Shown: positions 9,884 to 22,121 of the stretch, in pieces
How the letters are laid out: each line of letters begins with the position of its first letter
Position numbering within the stretch: position 1 is the stretch's first letter
NCBI GenBank assembly: GCA_037783545.1
Contig: JBBELK010000003.1
Location: forward strand, 3,658,001 to 3,722,000
Direction: 5' to 3'
Source of the DNA: Henricia sp. BOLD:AAB3569
Lineage: Eukaryota; Echinodermata; Asteroidea; Spinulosida; Echinasteridae
Length of the DNA: 64,000 bases
Notes under the pieces: model-generated
Told to the model about the DNA's origin: nothing
The model's input: the letters and a program-made list of their open reading frames with translations, nothing else
Database searches by the model: none
Translations under genes and position numbers: made by a program

Positions 9884-9966
9884 TGCTGTGCTACGGCTGG
9901 TTGAAGGGGACCAAATCCACTCAAGGTCACGATTTGGTTCCCGTTTACCAGCTAAAGCGCAGTAAA
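9884..9966 (-). ncRNA. mir-133: Precursor hairpin of microRNA miR-133
   Basis: On the minus strand the 3' arm (9915 down to 9893) begins TTTGGTCCCCTTCAACCAGC, the deeply conserved mature miR-133-3p, ending CCGT where the vertebrate form has CTGT. The 5' arm (9953-9932) begins AGCTGGTAAACGGGAACC and resembles vertebrate miR-133a-5p. The arms pair over about 22 positions with five mismatches around a 15-base loop (9931-9917), and pairing continues into the flanks (TGCGCTTT against GTAGCACA). miR-133 acts in muscle development, usually with miR-1 from a shared precursor. It lies antisense within the mib1 intron, 3.4 kb downstream of the exon. Hairpin ends are estimates; the mature position is secure. 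Confidence 0.96.
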
Positions 9967-10110
9967 ATAATGAAGTATTGACCAGTTCCCGTTGGCAGTC
10001 ACATTGTTGTCGTTATTGATGATCAAATTCTCCTGCCGTTGTATCACTGAAGTCTACAGTTGCTTTCCCAGAAAGTCCAACCTGATCGACCTATCAAATT
10101 CTGATTTCCA

Positions 10111-10513
10111 GGGGCCGATTTCATAAAGGTGTTTAGCAGAAAAATTGGCTTAATCCAAAATTTGTTTGCTTTATAAAAATGGGTTGTCAAAATTGTATGT
10201 CAACTTGTGTTCTTAGCAAGAATAGCAGAACACCAGTCAATTTTATTAGTCAAATTTATCAGATTTTGACTGCTAACCCATTTTTATAAAACGGGCCTCC
10301 CACTGTGTAATTTTTGCCACGAATTTCCAACGATTAGGTACAATTTGGTGAGATTACCAGAGACTGTCTGTAGACTCTATACACAATCGTACCAAATTGT
10401 ACCAAATTGTTGGAAATTCGTGGCAAAAATTGCACAGTTGGAGGTCCGCTTCAGGCAAACAAATTTCGGATTAAGCAACTTTTTCTGCTAAACAGCTTTA
10501 TGAAATTGGCCCC
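10111..10513. mobile_element. MITE with GGGGCCGATTTCATAAA ends, nested
   Basis: Starts GGGGCCGATTTCATAAAGGT and ends CTTTATGAAATTGGCCCC. Just inside, GTTTAGCAGAAAAATTGGCTTAATCC pairs with the right side (GGATTAAGCAACTTTTTCTGCTAAACA). The left half has an additional inverted repeat (TATAAAAATGGGTT against AACCCATTTTTATA). A second element is inserted at 10297-10443. Confidence 0.8.
10297..10443. mobile_element. Small foldback element inside a larger MITE
   Basis: TGTAATTTTTGCCACGAATT pairs with AATTCGTGGCAAAAATTGCA, and CCAACGATTAGGTACAATTTGGT with the right side (ACCAAATTGTACCAAATTGTTGG). The two outer CTCC/GGAG flanks also pair. Inserted in the element at 10111-10513. Confidence 0.8.
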
Positions 10514-10730
10514 AGATGTAGGCCTACTCACTACTTGATTTTGCTGGACCAATACGGGTTTACACACAAATCTTAACCAAGGAATACAGTGTTCCATATT
10601 TGTCTAATTTGATGGAATAATTGTTAATTACATTCGGAAAAAGCTTGAATTTGGTCAAATAAGCCTCCTTACATGTACATCTAGTTCAAAATACAAAATC
10701 AAATCAATTAAAAACAACAAAACACTGACA

Positions 10731-11095
10731 CTGTGTTCACACTTGTTACATTGACTTGGGATCAAGATTGATCCCATAATAAGTATGTGGTGATCTTTAG
10801 CCATTTGATTCGGAGCCGCGTTTAGATCAGCGTATTGATCCTCAGTGGAAAGCCAAAAGTTGCAATTAAAAATCATCAATGTTCATGCATAGAAGCCTAA
10901 GGTCAGCGATTTTTGCACACTGCACATTGATAAAAAAAACACAAAATGGCGTAAGGTTTTCATGCGCTCTATCTACACACCAGATTAAGACAATTCTTAA
11001 GTTGACCACAGGATCTGATCCTTATCCAGCATGGGATCATGCATCAGGATCTGATCTGGAGCTGATCCTAAGCTGGGGAATAAGTGTAAACACAG
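10731..11095. mobile_element. MITE with CTGTGTTCACACTTGTT ends
   Basis: CTGTGTTCACACTTGTT at the left pairs with AATAAGTGTAAACACAG at the right (two mismatches). The inside is full of GATC words (GGATCAAGATTGATCC, GGATCTGATCTGGAGCTGATCC). 365 bp, no coding sequence. Confidence 0.75.
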
Positions 11096-11099
11096 AGTG

Positions 11100-13680
11100 A
11101 TCATACTCACAGTACTTTTAGACTATTTGTGTATACTGGATTTTTACTTTAGTGTCTCGTACCTAGCATAAATTGTACCACATAATACAAAATACTACTC
11201 TGTGCCAGGAGCTAGGATTTGTTTAAAACTCAGTAGAATAAGATTCTATGTTGACTGTTGCTTAAACGAAAGATTGATATTTTTATAATTTATTAGGCAT
11301 AATATGGTGCAACTGTTCTTAGATTTGTAACAAATTGATTGATCACTTTTCAATCAAATTACCGTATCTGCGCATTTTGTGATTTATAAGTTACATCATT
11401 TGCATCATTTGCTGTATTACCGACCAATCACAATTCAAAACAGTCAAACTAGTGAAAAACAATCAATTTAATTGGTCAAATCTTGGCTATATCTGACCAA
11501 CCATAACTAAGCTCTCTTAGTCTGATTTAGCAAACAATAGGATCAAACTGCTACAACACATGAATGCATAAACCAGGAACTCGCTACATGTACAAATGTT
11601 CATAAAATGCATGTATTTCTATAAAAAGAAAAATATGTAGTAGCCTATGTACATGTATATATTTAACTACTGTAGTTAGAGACATGACCCCTTTTACATG
11701 TATTCAATCGCAGATATTTCATGATCCGTCTTGTATCTGTACTCATCTCATCTGGAATGCATTTGTCCATCATGTGATTTCAATTAAGCTAGGTCTGGAG
11801 CACAGACTTGTCATTACAAGATGACACTATTAATTGGGAATTCTCTGAATGCTTTAGAAATGCCTCAGTCTCGGCCATTCAGTAATATGTATAAATGTGC
11901 TAAATGAATCACCAGTATTATTGTTATCACTTGCGAGGGTCATATTTACTCTAGTCTAGATGCATTTTTTTCTGGATTCAATATCATTAAGTGCCCAAAA
12001 TTTTTGTAGAAAATCAGTGACACGCATTGTTTGTCTTGTCTAAAGCTTAATTAGTTGATCTTTCATATATACTACACATGTAGGTTAGGAATCTTTTATG
12101 AAACTTTGAAGAGTCAAACTTAGAAAACTCATCAATTCCTTAATTGTAGTCCAAAAAATTGAGATAATGGTGCTAGTACATTCTTAATTGGTGCTCATAT
12201 ACTGGTACATTTGTCAAATATATTATTGACAAACTGTTATATCTCACAAAAAAACCATTTTACTTATTGGAATTTACGATTGACTGTTGTGCTTAGTTGT
12301 AATACAATGCCAAAAATGCTTAGTGTTTTGCGATAAAACTCTTCAAATGTAACAATGGAAATAACCACATTTAACTCGAGCATCTGCTTAACTTTCACTT
12401 TAAATTGATTTCCTTGTGTTTTGAGCTAACGACATTACACTTAAAGTGCTTGCAAGACAGATGGTTGTTTCTATTCTTACCAAATGATGTTTCTAATTAA
12501 TAAGCGTCTTACTGCTTCATGCGTTGATGTTGACAGTGCAAGTCATGCGTGGGTTTTGATTTTCACTCAACAAACGAGCCCAGGTGCATATGAATATCTT
12601 GTTCAAATTGGCAGCTGGCTTTGACGTCATCTGTTTGCAAATTAACTCAGAGATCAAGAGCAGAGTTAATCGCATAAGTAGCGACAGTGCAACAAAGATT
12701 TAATGGAGAGATATTAGCAACTCATCTTAATATGAAACTAATGGTTTTGTTTATTCCCCTCACCTGGTTCAATGAAATAGCAGTGACGTAATTCACTCCA
12801 CTTAAATCTCGATACTTGGTTTAGATGCACGACAACATCCGTGATCGGCATTAGTTGAAGAATGTCCGGAAGTGTATGTCTTTTTCGCTACTTACTGAAA
12901 TTGGCCGTTTTGTTGCAAAACATCTCTTTTTTTGTCATAAATGATTTATGACATGCGTCATTCCATTCATAATGGACATGGCACATTAAAGTGACTTTAA
13001 AACAACTGCAGTTCTGTACTCCATCTGTGAATTAAATACTCTGCATGCCCAAGTTCCACTCGGCTCTGTTCACATTCTTACATCCGAGAATTTTTTGTCA
13101 TTGCTTTCTCACAAAATTGAAGTCACCTCATCCGCAAAATAGTGTCTACAATTCATCCTCATTCAGAATTTAATCATGAAGGTTGAAAATTGCATTTCTG
13201 GCATCACTTGTTGCAAACAATCCTGCAGATTCCATCTCGAAGGAACATTACACCAGAAACACCTTTTCTATTGTGCTGATTTTTTTTCAAATCATGCCAC
13301 GAAGCGCTGACAATATTTTCATCTGCATGAAAGACAATGTTCCTTTGTCTCGTGACACAGATGAATACTTACAAGTAACAGATAAAACTCTTGAGCATGG
13401 AGCTATCTCATTTTGAATCTGGATGAAGACATTTCTGCTTTAGCAGACACATCTTTAAGACAAGCTAGCATCGGGTAGGTGGACCTTCTAAAGCCTAGCA
13501 TCTGTTATTGCAGCATCTCGTGATAACATTCATCTGGAGATAATCTGAGTTTGCATCATCATCATCAGCAGCATCTTAAATTGTTTATTTCAAGTATTGT
13601 GTCCCCCTAGTTTCCGTGTCCTTTCTCCCGTCTCCCACTTGGCTGTTCCTTGTCCCTCTGTCAATGCTTGAGACAGTCAT
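11100..13680. other. AT-rich intron sequence, no gene seen
   Basis: Contains scattered ATTGGT/ACCAAT and ACATGTACATGT words and a CATCATCATCAGCAGCATC run near 13557. No exon, RNA gene or bounded repeat could be supported. An open frame at 13183-13416 has no recognisable protein features. Confidence 0.5.
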
Positions 13681-13930
13681 ATTTGGAAGTCCGACCTTAA
13701 GCCTTGCCCCGTAGAGATCATCACCGAGCAGCCGGCCCGCCAGCCTCGACGGTCTCCCTCAGCCTCCCACGGCCGGCAAACAGATCACGCCGGAATGAAC
13801 CCACTTCCCAAACTGGCAGGTCTTAAATAGCTCCGGCAGTCGGTGAGTTCCTGTCCAGTACAACGATGAGACGATAGTCCGCAATGAACGGCCGCGGCAT
13901 TCAGCTCCGTAAATGTCTTCAATCGAGGTG
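13680..13930. promoter_or_regulatory. Isolated CpG-rich patch, possible minus-strand promoter
   Basis: About 20 CpG dinucleotides in 250 bases (hand count), against a CpG-poor AT-rich surround. Includes GCAGCCGGCCCGCCAGCC and GAACGGCCGCGGCATT. On the minus strand GGAGCTATTTAAGACC is a TATA-like word. It lies 3.8 kb upstream of miR-133 in that gene's direction, so it might be a proximal promoter. It could equally be a fragment of an unrecognised exon. No repeat copy was found in the window. Confidence 0.3.
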
Positions 13931-14744
13931 TATCCAATAGCTAACTAGCGTCTCCAGCCGTGCGTTGTCTGGCTATTGTGTGCTTGCACTGTGTAGGCAG
14001 AATGACATTTTCTGTAGTCATACAGACATGGCTTTATAGGTGTGAGAAGATAAAAAACCTGCCTTATTGTGCTGTAAACTGTACAATACCGGAACTGGGG
14101 AAAGGAGTATCGCGCCCAAAGCTTGGAAGGAGTCAATAGGGATATACTGGGGTCAATAGAGGACTTACATACTGACCTTATATAGCTGACCTTAAGATAT
14201 CAATACATGAACTGGGTGTCTTTCTCTAACATTAACCACCAACTTTTTTGTTGAAACGTGGACAATTAGAAGATCATGTCATGATCTTTCCAGATAACCC
14301 ACTTTTACTGTGACACTAAAATGGCCCAGTCCAAGAATAGTGTGTCTTGTTAAGGGTAGAATCTACTTCTTATGTTACAACTTGAACTTTACATCTTAGT
14401 ATTAGCCAAATGTTGGTAAGTAAATGTGAGAAATTTCTTTTAAATTACAATTGTGAACTACATGTAAATAGAAATTTATCATTTTTTATACATTTTGGTA
14501 CCAAGTGTAAAATGTCTCTATGTTAGCAGCATGTTTTTGCAAACAAATACCGAATTTTCCTTGTGATCTATCCAAATAATTGCACATTGATAACTAGACA
14601 AATTAAATAAAGTCCATAAAAGCATGAAGGTTATTTAAAAAAAGAAAAATGGTAGAACAAACAATCAACTATCAAAGAAACTTGGTCGTAATCATCATAC
14701 CAATAAGGTCAATTCCATGTTGAATGTCATTCCAACCAATAAGT

Positions 14745-15083
14745 TGAAGGAGCGTGTCCACAACACATTTTTTACCTTGTCGTTTTTCCCATGGGTGTTG
14801 AGATTTTAAAACCATATCAATACCATTTTTCTTAATCAACATTCTGAAATTTCGCATTCTCAATACGAATATCTTTAAGGATACACTGTCGAAAAGCCAC
14901 TGTAAACTAGTTTATCTTGTTCCATAAAGCAGTGTAGTAATTACACCAGCCTTTTTGCTTCCACATCCAAATAGGAGATTGCAAATTTCCCGTTGTTTTC
15001 CCATGGATAATATTTTGGGAAGGTATTTTATATCATTGTTAGGTTAAAACAAAATCCATTTTCTGGAGAAATCTGGACTTTAA
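14745..15083 (-). mobile_element. AAAGGAGC family MITE, copy 1 of 5
   Basis: Shares with four other copies CCCATGGGTGTTGAGATTTT, CATTCTGAAATTTCGC, TTATCTTGTTCCATAAAGCA and TGCTTCCACATCCAAATAGG. Complete copies are bounded by TTAAAGGAGC and GCTCCTTTATAA (see 47449-47803). The short reading frames on the minus strand (WMWKQKGWC, KFQNGNE type) are not kept across copies, so it is not a protein gene. Confidence 0.8.
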
Positions 15084-15698
15084 CTGCCTAAATTTGAAAT
15101 ACATGAATTTTTTTTGCAATTAAATTGTAATGGTCATTCATAGGGATCTTTGTTTTATCAAAGAATTACACCAATGAATCAGTTCTTCAGAAATCATTTA
15201 AAATCCATGCATGGGTTTGTCTAAAGTGATTGCTCGCAAATTAATTTGCTCTCTTTTTTAATTTTAAAAACCCACACTTTCAGTTAAGTTCAGTTAACCA
15301 CAGAAATCATGTATTTTTTTATAACCATTTTTATTTTTGACTCGAAGTAAAATTTGAGGTCATTGCAAGTGTACATAATATGGACGTGACTGATTCCGAC
15401 CAAAAGGTTTCATCACCTCTTCTTGGGTCAATACGGTTGTTGCAAATTAAACACATTGACGTCAGCGTAATAGTCACATGTCTCACGTCTGCACATCAAA
15501 ATAGCGGAACAAGTTGTTACATTTTGAATTTTGATGAAGAAATTTAAATGCAAAATATCCCTAAGGATGGTGTACGTGTCTACTGGCTAAGGGCCGTGGG
15601 ATTTGATGTAAAAAATTAATCATAATTTGAGTTGTTTCAAGGACAGTTTGACTTTCATGTTCTCATGTTGGCTTTGCAAGTTGTGTAAACGTAAGCCG

Positions 15699-16024
15699 TG
15701 TCCGCATTGGACTTGTTTTTCGGCAGGTTTTACCGAGATGATTATAAAATGAAAAATGGCTATATTTTACCGAGTCCGTGGGAGAACATGCGCAGTGTCC
15801 CTTCGCAGAGTACGCTTCCATATCGCTTTTACCGACTCGCTGTGTCCGCATTGGACTTATCGTCTCGGGAAAAGTTCCCTGGTCAATTTCCTGGGCAGAA
15901 GTTGGCCAGGAAAAGTAACAGCTGGACTCGGGAAAAGTTACTGAGAGGAAAACGTCATAGGCTGTCTGCATTAAAAGTACCCATCGTCTCGCTAAGTTTT
16001 CCCCAAAAAAGTCCAATGCGGACA
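15699..16024. mobile_element. MITE with TGTCCGCATTGGACTT ends
   Basis: A perfect 16-bp terminal inverted repeat (15699-15714 and 16009-16024) bounds 326 bp. The end sequence recurs internally at 15841 (TGTCCGCATTGGACTTATCG) and the words CTCGGGAAAAGTT and CAGGAAAAGTAAC repeat within. Overlapping open frames on both strands (up to 128 residues) are by-products. Confidence 0.88.
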
Positions 16025-17359
16025 GGCCTATCTAGACTAAAGTCACCATGTTGCCAAATTTCAACTCATTGGTTTTTCATTTGAATGTTTTTCTTCATAC
16101 TACATGATCATACAATACTTGATGTACTTGATACCCGGTACATATTTCAATTTCACACCATTTTGCTAGCAATACTGTAGCAATACTTAGTTTCTTTTAG
16201 ACTAATTTTAACACAAATTGTCTACACACTCTTGTTTCAATTTTTTATACAAAAAATGTGATAGAAATATCAAACCTAAAATCTGAAATATTTCATCAAT
16301 GAAGGTTCCTATATCGTACAGTCTTTTTATAGAAATAGATACACCAAGATGCATCCATACATCTGCTGAAGTCGTTACTATGGGAAGAAAAACACATTCC
16401 AAAAGGATTTAAAATAGTTTGAATAGACGTTGAAGACCAGGGTTACTGAGGCTTTCAAATACGTAACATTGTATTTTAAGGGTCATAATGTTTTATTATT
16501 TTCAAGAGTGAACAAAGCTGCAAACATTGGAAAAATTTCAGAAGTTTTTTTCTGTGGTGTTGGTCAAGAAATGAAAATCATTTTTAAAAAATGATAATAC
16601 CTGTACTTTAAGTTTGGAAACAGATTTCATGCGGTTTTGCATGCAAACATACAGTTTGTTTGATGACCAGAGTAGTGCACAATCTCCATGGGGAGACCCG
16701 AGGCTTGAGCCCCCACGAGCTCTGCGTCGTCAGCCCGCTCAGTAAGACCAGAGAACCTCGGTTGTCTTACTACATTACCTATGTATGCAAATTGCTCTAC
16801 TGACGCACACATTTGTAACATGGCCCATATTTTTTTCTTCTCTTTTTTAACTTTCTGTATACTAACCAACTGATTAGGTTTACCACAGTGCAATTGTGAT
16901 AGTTATACATGTAAATATTTAGACTGTAAATTTCATGTTTTTGTATAACCGTTTTAAAATTATTCTTGGTAAAAGTATTCCACATGAAATTGTCACTATC
17001 ATTCATTTCTTACTTAACCTGGGAATTTCAACTCCTTGACCTAAATTTTACTGAGTAATCAAAACTGCTATTCAGTATTTAATATTCACTTAATCAATAA
17101 TTAAAATTTCTGTTAAATACACTAATAACTAATTCACATTTTTGAGTAAAGTTGGCCATGGTGCCTCTCCAATTTGGACAAAATCAGGGCCGAAATGTCC
17201 TACCTTTTTGTAGAAGCCTGCACTATCTTGTGAATATATGAGCTTGAATAAAATTTGTATTGATTTAGAAATAGATTTTAGTGAAACAAAAGAATTGTAC
17301 AACACTTACCTGGGTGTTGCTCTCAACATAATGTCGCTGGATCACTGGGCAAAGCTCAT

Positions 17360-17710
17360 TGTATCATTTGCAATGATCCATCATTTACTTCCTGAGTTGA
17401 CAAGAAAAAAAGAAAGTGTTCATAGCAATTGTAACAAACACCACGTGATTTTTTGATATCCGAAAAAAGGGCAACTTTCCTTCAGAAGTGAACAACTAAA
17501 ACTGCATCTGAAAGTGCTTTAAAAAAATGACTGTACACGGTCATTTTTTAGCATTCACTTGACAAAACAAAATTCTAAAACACTACTGCATCTACGAGGC
17601 TGAATTTTTTGCAGTTGACTTTACCGACATTTCGTCTTTAGGAATGCAATGGAATTTTTGTTTAAAAGTTGAATCTGCAAATGATACTATAGGCTTTCAA
17701 GCATAAGTCA
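17360..17710 (-). mobile_element. CATGTGGTGTTTG family repeat, copy 1 of 5
   Basis: Minus orientation: GAGTTGACAAGAAAAAAAG, ACAAACACCACGTGATTTTT, CTACTGCATCTACGAGGCTG. The borders are poorly preserved. Confidence 0.65.
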
Positions 17711-17871
17711 GTTGTTTGTGGTAGTTCTGGTTTTATCAAGTCCATAGTTCTAACCTCGCTGTTCACTCGATCTCGCATCCTTCCATCTCGCATCTTCCAT
17801 CTCAGACTCATCTCGTCCCTGACTTAGCATGAGTACAATGTAAGTCTAAACACTGCAGTAACCTGCACACG

Positions 17872-18641
17872 ATGCCAAAAAAGCTGCGTGGGCGGCCGGG
17901 GCCCGCCGTCGTCGGCGGGAAAAGTCCACGTCTAAGAGCACTGAGCAATCGTGATGTGTGTAACCCATCCCAATTCTCATCCTTTCTATGTTATCTTTTT
18001 TTTCACCTGTTTTCCTCATCATCTTGCGGCATACTTCTCGGCTGTCTCTCGCCCGCGTCACAATTTTATTTGGCTTACAATTTTGTGCCGTCGTTAGCAT
18101 GAAGTTCATCATCTAGACACGTACTCAAACTGCCCTGCATAACTATAATATGTGCTAGATAGTTTTTCTCAGTAAACAGCAGACAATTAAAATGAAAAAG
18201 TGCAACATCCTCACCATTCAGTACAGTGAATTTATGAAGGTGTTACTGGAGTCTAGCAACTTAAGTCCTACATCAGTGCACTCCATACTCACTTTAAGTC
18301 AATTTCTGATTACATCTTAGGAAGAGAGACTAATTGATGAGATTTCCCCCGATTCAGACACTCTTCTTCAGTGTTTCTTAGAATATGAAGACGACAACGT
18401 ATTGCAACCATGTCATCAGCATTGTGAAGACGACCCAAGTCGATGTCGCTATAATATATTACTAGTCCCGGAACCGGACCTCTCTCGCTATGTCAGTGAT
18501 TATGATAGTCACTCCGTCCAGCTGGTCACTTCTCTGGCCTGTTGCAGCTTGGACTGTGTCTACGTATCAGACTGCCCCCGAGACCCCCAGCTCTGCCCAT
18601 CGGCCCTGCGTCGCTACTGCCCTGCAGTCTGTGTTTTCTAA
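17872..18641 (+). CDS. Candidate two-exon small gene, weak
   Basis: A first exon may run from ATG at 17872 to 17955 (28 codons, basic start MPKKLRGRPGPAVV, resembling an AT-hook). A GTGTGT donor follows, then a 365-base intron with a pyrimidine tract, and an acceptor TTACATCTTAG at 18320. The second exon, 18321-18641, opens in the matching phase (EERLIDEISPDSD) and continues for 106 codons to TAA. Its C-terminal part is rich in Cys (CCSLDCVYVSDC) with GC-ending codons. The joined product would be about 134 residues. I recognise no family, and a false positive is likely. Confidence 0.25.
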
Positions 18642-19025
18642 GCTATTTTAGCCCCATCCTGCTGGCACACCACACACCATCATAAGCTAGTTTGTTAGTG
18701 AGTTGGCTCGGAGGTGCGTAGTCCTCCTCCGCCCACACACATCTTGAAGCTTCGTGTCTCGATGCATGCATCGTCTCATCGTGGTGATGATACACACTGT
18801 GTCACTAGTAATAAGAATGAATTACTCATGCATTACATGACCCTCGGCCCAACCTCACTTTGTCACTTCACAACTTGGGACTCTTGGTCAAATCTTAAAA
18901 GTATAATGGCTTGATACATGTTTTGTGGTACATGGCCTTACTCAATCGTTGTTTTAAAACATGATATTACTGCTTAGTAGGACTGTTCTCAAAATATTTC
19001 ATTGTTTAATGACGTGTCAAAGCCA

Positions 19026-19355
19026 TTAAAAACGGAATACATGATTGGAAAACTTTTGAAAGCAGAAATAACAGCATTACATAACTAAAGGATAATATTG
19101 ATAAACTGCCTTGTAGAAATTTCAGCCACATAGATTCAGTAATACTTATTTTAAAAAAACTGAAAAATCCATGGATGTTTTTTTTGTGTATGAATGAATG
19201 GTAAAAAAGTTGTCTGCAGACAACTTTAAATTTCTCCCACAAAGGTACCATTTTACACGGACAAAATTCATGTGGTGTTTGTTACCATTGCTATCAACAT
19301 TTTTATTCATTTTTAAAATTTTTGGTAACTTCAAATGATGTATTGGGTTTTAAGC
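19026..19355 (+). mobile_element. CATGTGGTGTTTG family repeat, copy 2 of 5
   Basis: GGAATACATGATTGGAAAAC at the left, TTTCAGCCACATAGATTCAG, the inverted repeat AGTTGTCTGCAGACAACTTT, and CATGTGGTGTTTGTTACCAT in family order. Confidence 0.75.
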
Positions 19356-21749
19356 AGGATAGTTTAATTTTCTGACAATATGAGGGACTGCAAAGTAGAA
19401 AATAACCCGTCTTTTCAAATCTTTAAGGATCTTCGGTATTTTTAGGTGTTTTTTGACTAATTTTCATCCAAACGAGCAACCACATGAAGCTCTTTCAAGG
19501 CAATTCATCTGTTTCTAATTTTGGAGTTTCTTTTCGATCCTCTGATAACTTTACATTACAGCACAAGTTTTAAAATCAACTTTTTTTAACTTGATCACAC
19601 CCTTTGGTAATAATAGTCTACAAATCTTTTTAGATAATTTTCTTTTACAACTTAACACTTAAAACCAAAGTTTAGCAAGCAATGAAAAGTTCTTTTATTC
19701 CATCAATGTGTTTGTGTGGAAATTTAAGTTGAAACAACTGAAGAAATTCCTGACATTTATCAGATAATAAGGTGAAATCCTAAGTCCAATCTACGCAGCG
19801 AAATTGTATAAATTTCGGACTTACTAGAAACAATTCATAGGTTTTGGTATATAGCTACATGTATATAGGTCAACCATGCTCCCTGCAGTAGTTATAACTT
19901 TGACTCGGACTCAAAATATGCATTGTCTGAAAGTGACAAGTAATTAGTGATCCTGTCTGTGTTGGCCTAAAATTGGCTACCTTTAAGTAGCAAATTGCTC
20001 TAGATTTTTGCCTCGCTACCCCCAACCGTCATCAAAGGGCATTGAGAGGGCATCAGAATTAGAAGAGTTTATATCTTGATCTATCCTTCTACCACTTCAC
20101 ATCCGGTCCTCTTACAAAACACCCCCCTTCAAGATTGGATATCTATATAATTAGGTTTATTCCGCTCCTCTAAAGTCGGTTGAACAGTCCCAAGTATGCC
20201 CCAAATACCTCGCCAGAAGGCACAGTCGGCCTGATACCGAGACGGGGGCATCCAAAGGACACCAAATGTTCAATTTGTGTTTTTTCTCTTATTCCTCTGT
20301 CTCTCTGACATTACTTGGGATGGGTATAGAGCCCACAGCATAGCGGTGTGCCATGCCGATTTTAGCCTCCGCGATATCGTACACCGTCTTAACCGGTACT
20401 CTGAGCTCACTACCAATTTGTCTCCCACGAGGCAATCAGCGGCGCGGCCGATGTGTCGCGTGTCGCTTGGAGTGGTGCTGCCACGCGACTTTGATAACTT
20501 TGGACAGTGTGGTATGTTGGCTGAGCTTTCAATATTAGCCGTCTGCGGCTAAGCAGAGTTCCAACTAAGGGCCTTGGGGTTATTCCCAGCATGTTGCCAT
20601 GCTTTCTGTACTTTGTTCCGTTACAAATATAAAACAGCTGGCTATGTTTTCATTTGAGAGCCTGTTTTTGTAAGGTCATTTTTTTCACCAGTTCAAATCA
20701 GCACAGATTACATGTTTGAATTACCGCGCTGCTCTAAAGTAGTCCTGGAACTAGTTCTATGATTTGACTTTTCTTGTTGACCCTGAGTGTTACAATTTTG
20801 ACTTCAGTTCCCCCTCCCCCTGCCCTCTCCTCCTCCTCCTGCCCTCTCCCCTCCTCTCTTTTTGGAAAAAAATCTTATTTATTCCCAAACAGTTGAACAC
20901 TGGTTTCAAACACTCACGTAACAATAAAAGAAAAAAATGACATTAAATCGTGGATAACATTTTTCTGTATGGAAAAAAACTGCCAAATTATCAAAACTGA
21001 TTCTGATCATTTGCATTTTGCGAAAGAATGGTTTAGTTGCTCGTAGAACACAAAAAAAGTTTTCTCAGGGCAAAAACAACTTTTTGCCAATTTCTGGTAG
21101 CCTAGTGGTACATGTAACTGTCAAGCACCAAGTTCGCACTATTTTCAGCTGTACACTACGGTACACACAATAAGTTACGGATATTAGTGTGGCTCAGTTT
21201 TGAAATTGTTTTCAAAAGACTGTTTCCACCTATTCCTGTGACAAGTTGCGTCTGTCATGCAGATACAATTGTCTAATCATATACAAAATCATTCAAGCGA
21301 ATGCATACCCTCAATAAAATAATCTGCGTACTGTACACCCCATAATGTCCCTAACTTATTGTGAGTAGTGTATTTTCACACTACTTTTAATACAAGACAT
21401 CACCCGTTATCTAATCTTGTACAGGGCCCTTTACCAACTGTCGTTCTGCTGTCCTTGAATCCTGTTACGCAGTTGGCATGGGACAACTGTCCCACCATCA
21501 TCTCCCATCCCTAACAGTTTGAAACAGACACTGCGCTTAATCTGGAAATTAACAGACGGCAGTAACGTGACATGTTCTGAACTTTATATGACCTGTTTAA
21601 AATTGATCAGTTTTCATAAAAAGGTGAATACAGGCTAAAGAAAAGTGGCGGCATTGCGGCCCAGAGGACAGTGTTTCGCTCTAACCTAACCAGAGGACAG
21701 TGTATTAAACAGTGTTTCGCTCTAACCTAACTATCATATAAAATACAAG

Positions 21750-22009
21750 AAAACAAGAAATTTGCAATCTCCAATTTGGATGTGGAAGAAAGAAGGTTGG
21801 TGTAATCACTGCACTGCTTTATGTAACTGGACAAATTAGTTGACTAAACTTTGGTGGATTTTTGGCGATATCCCTGGAAATATACGGATTGAGAGCGTGA
21901 AATTTTAGATTGGTAATGAGAAAAATATGACACATGATATGGTATCAAAATGTCAATACCTATGGTAAAACTGGGGGAGTCAAATCAGATCTAATCACAC
22001 TCCTTTAAA
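21750..22009 (+). mobile_element. AAAGGAGC family MITE, inverted copy 2 of 5
   Basis: Reverse orientation to the other four: TTTGGATGTGGAAGAAAGAAGGTTGG, GGAAATATACGGATTGAGAG, CACATGATATGGTATCAAAA, ending CACACTCCTTTAA. Confidence 0.8.
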
Positions 22010-22090
22010 AATGCTTTTTTGTCATCTGTCACCGAATGCATCCTGTGAGTACAAAATTAATCTTTCTATTAACAACATCTAAGTTCTCTC

Positions 22091-22121
<31 letters not shown>

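Noticed and set aside
15698..16084. 117-128 residue overlapping ORFs on both strands
   Set aside because: Product of the symmetric MITE with TGTCCGCATTGGACTT ends.
20277..20552. 91-residue ORF in a GC-richer stretch around 20.2-20.6 kb
   Set aside because: Other frames and the opposite strand are also open, no family resemblance; considered an rRNA fragment but no match to 5S or other rRNA words was seen.
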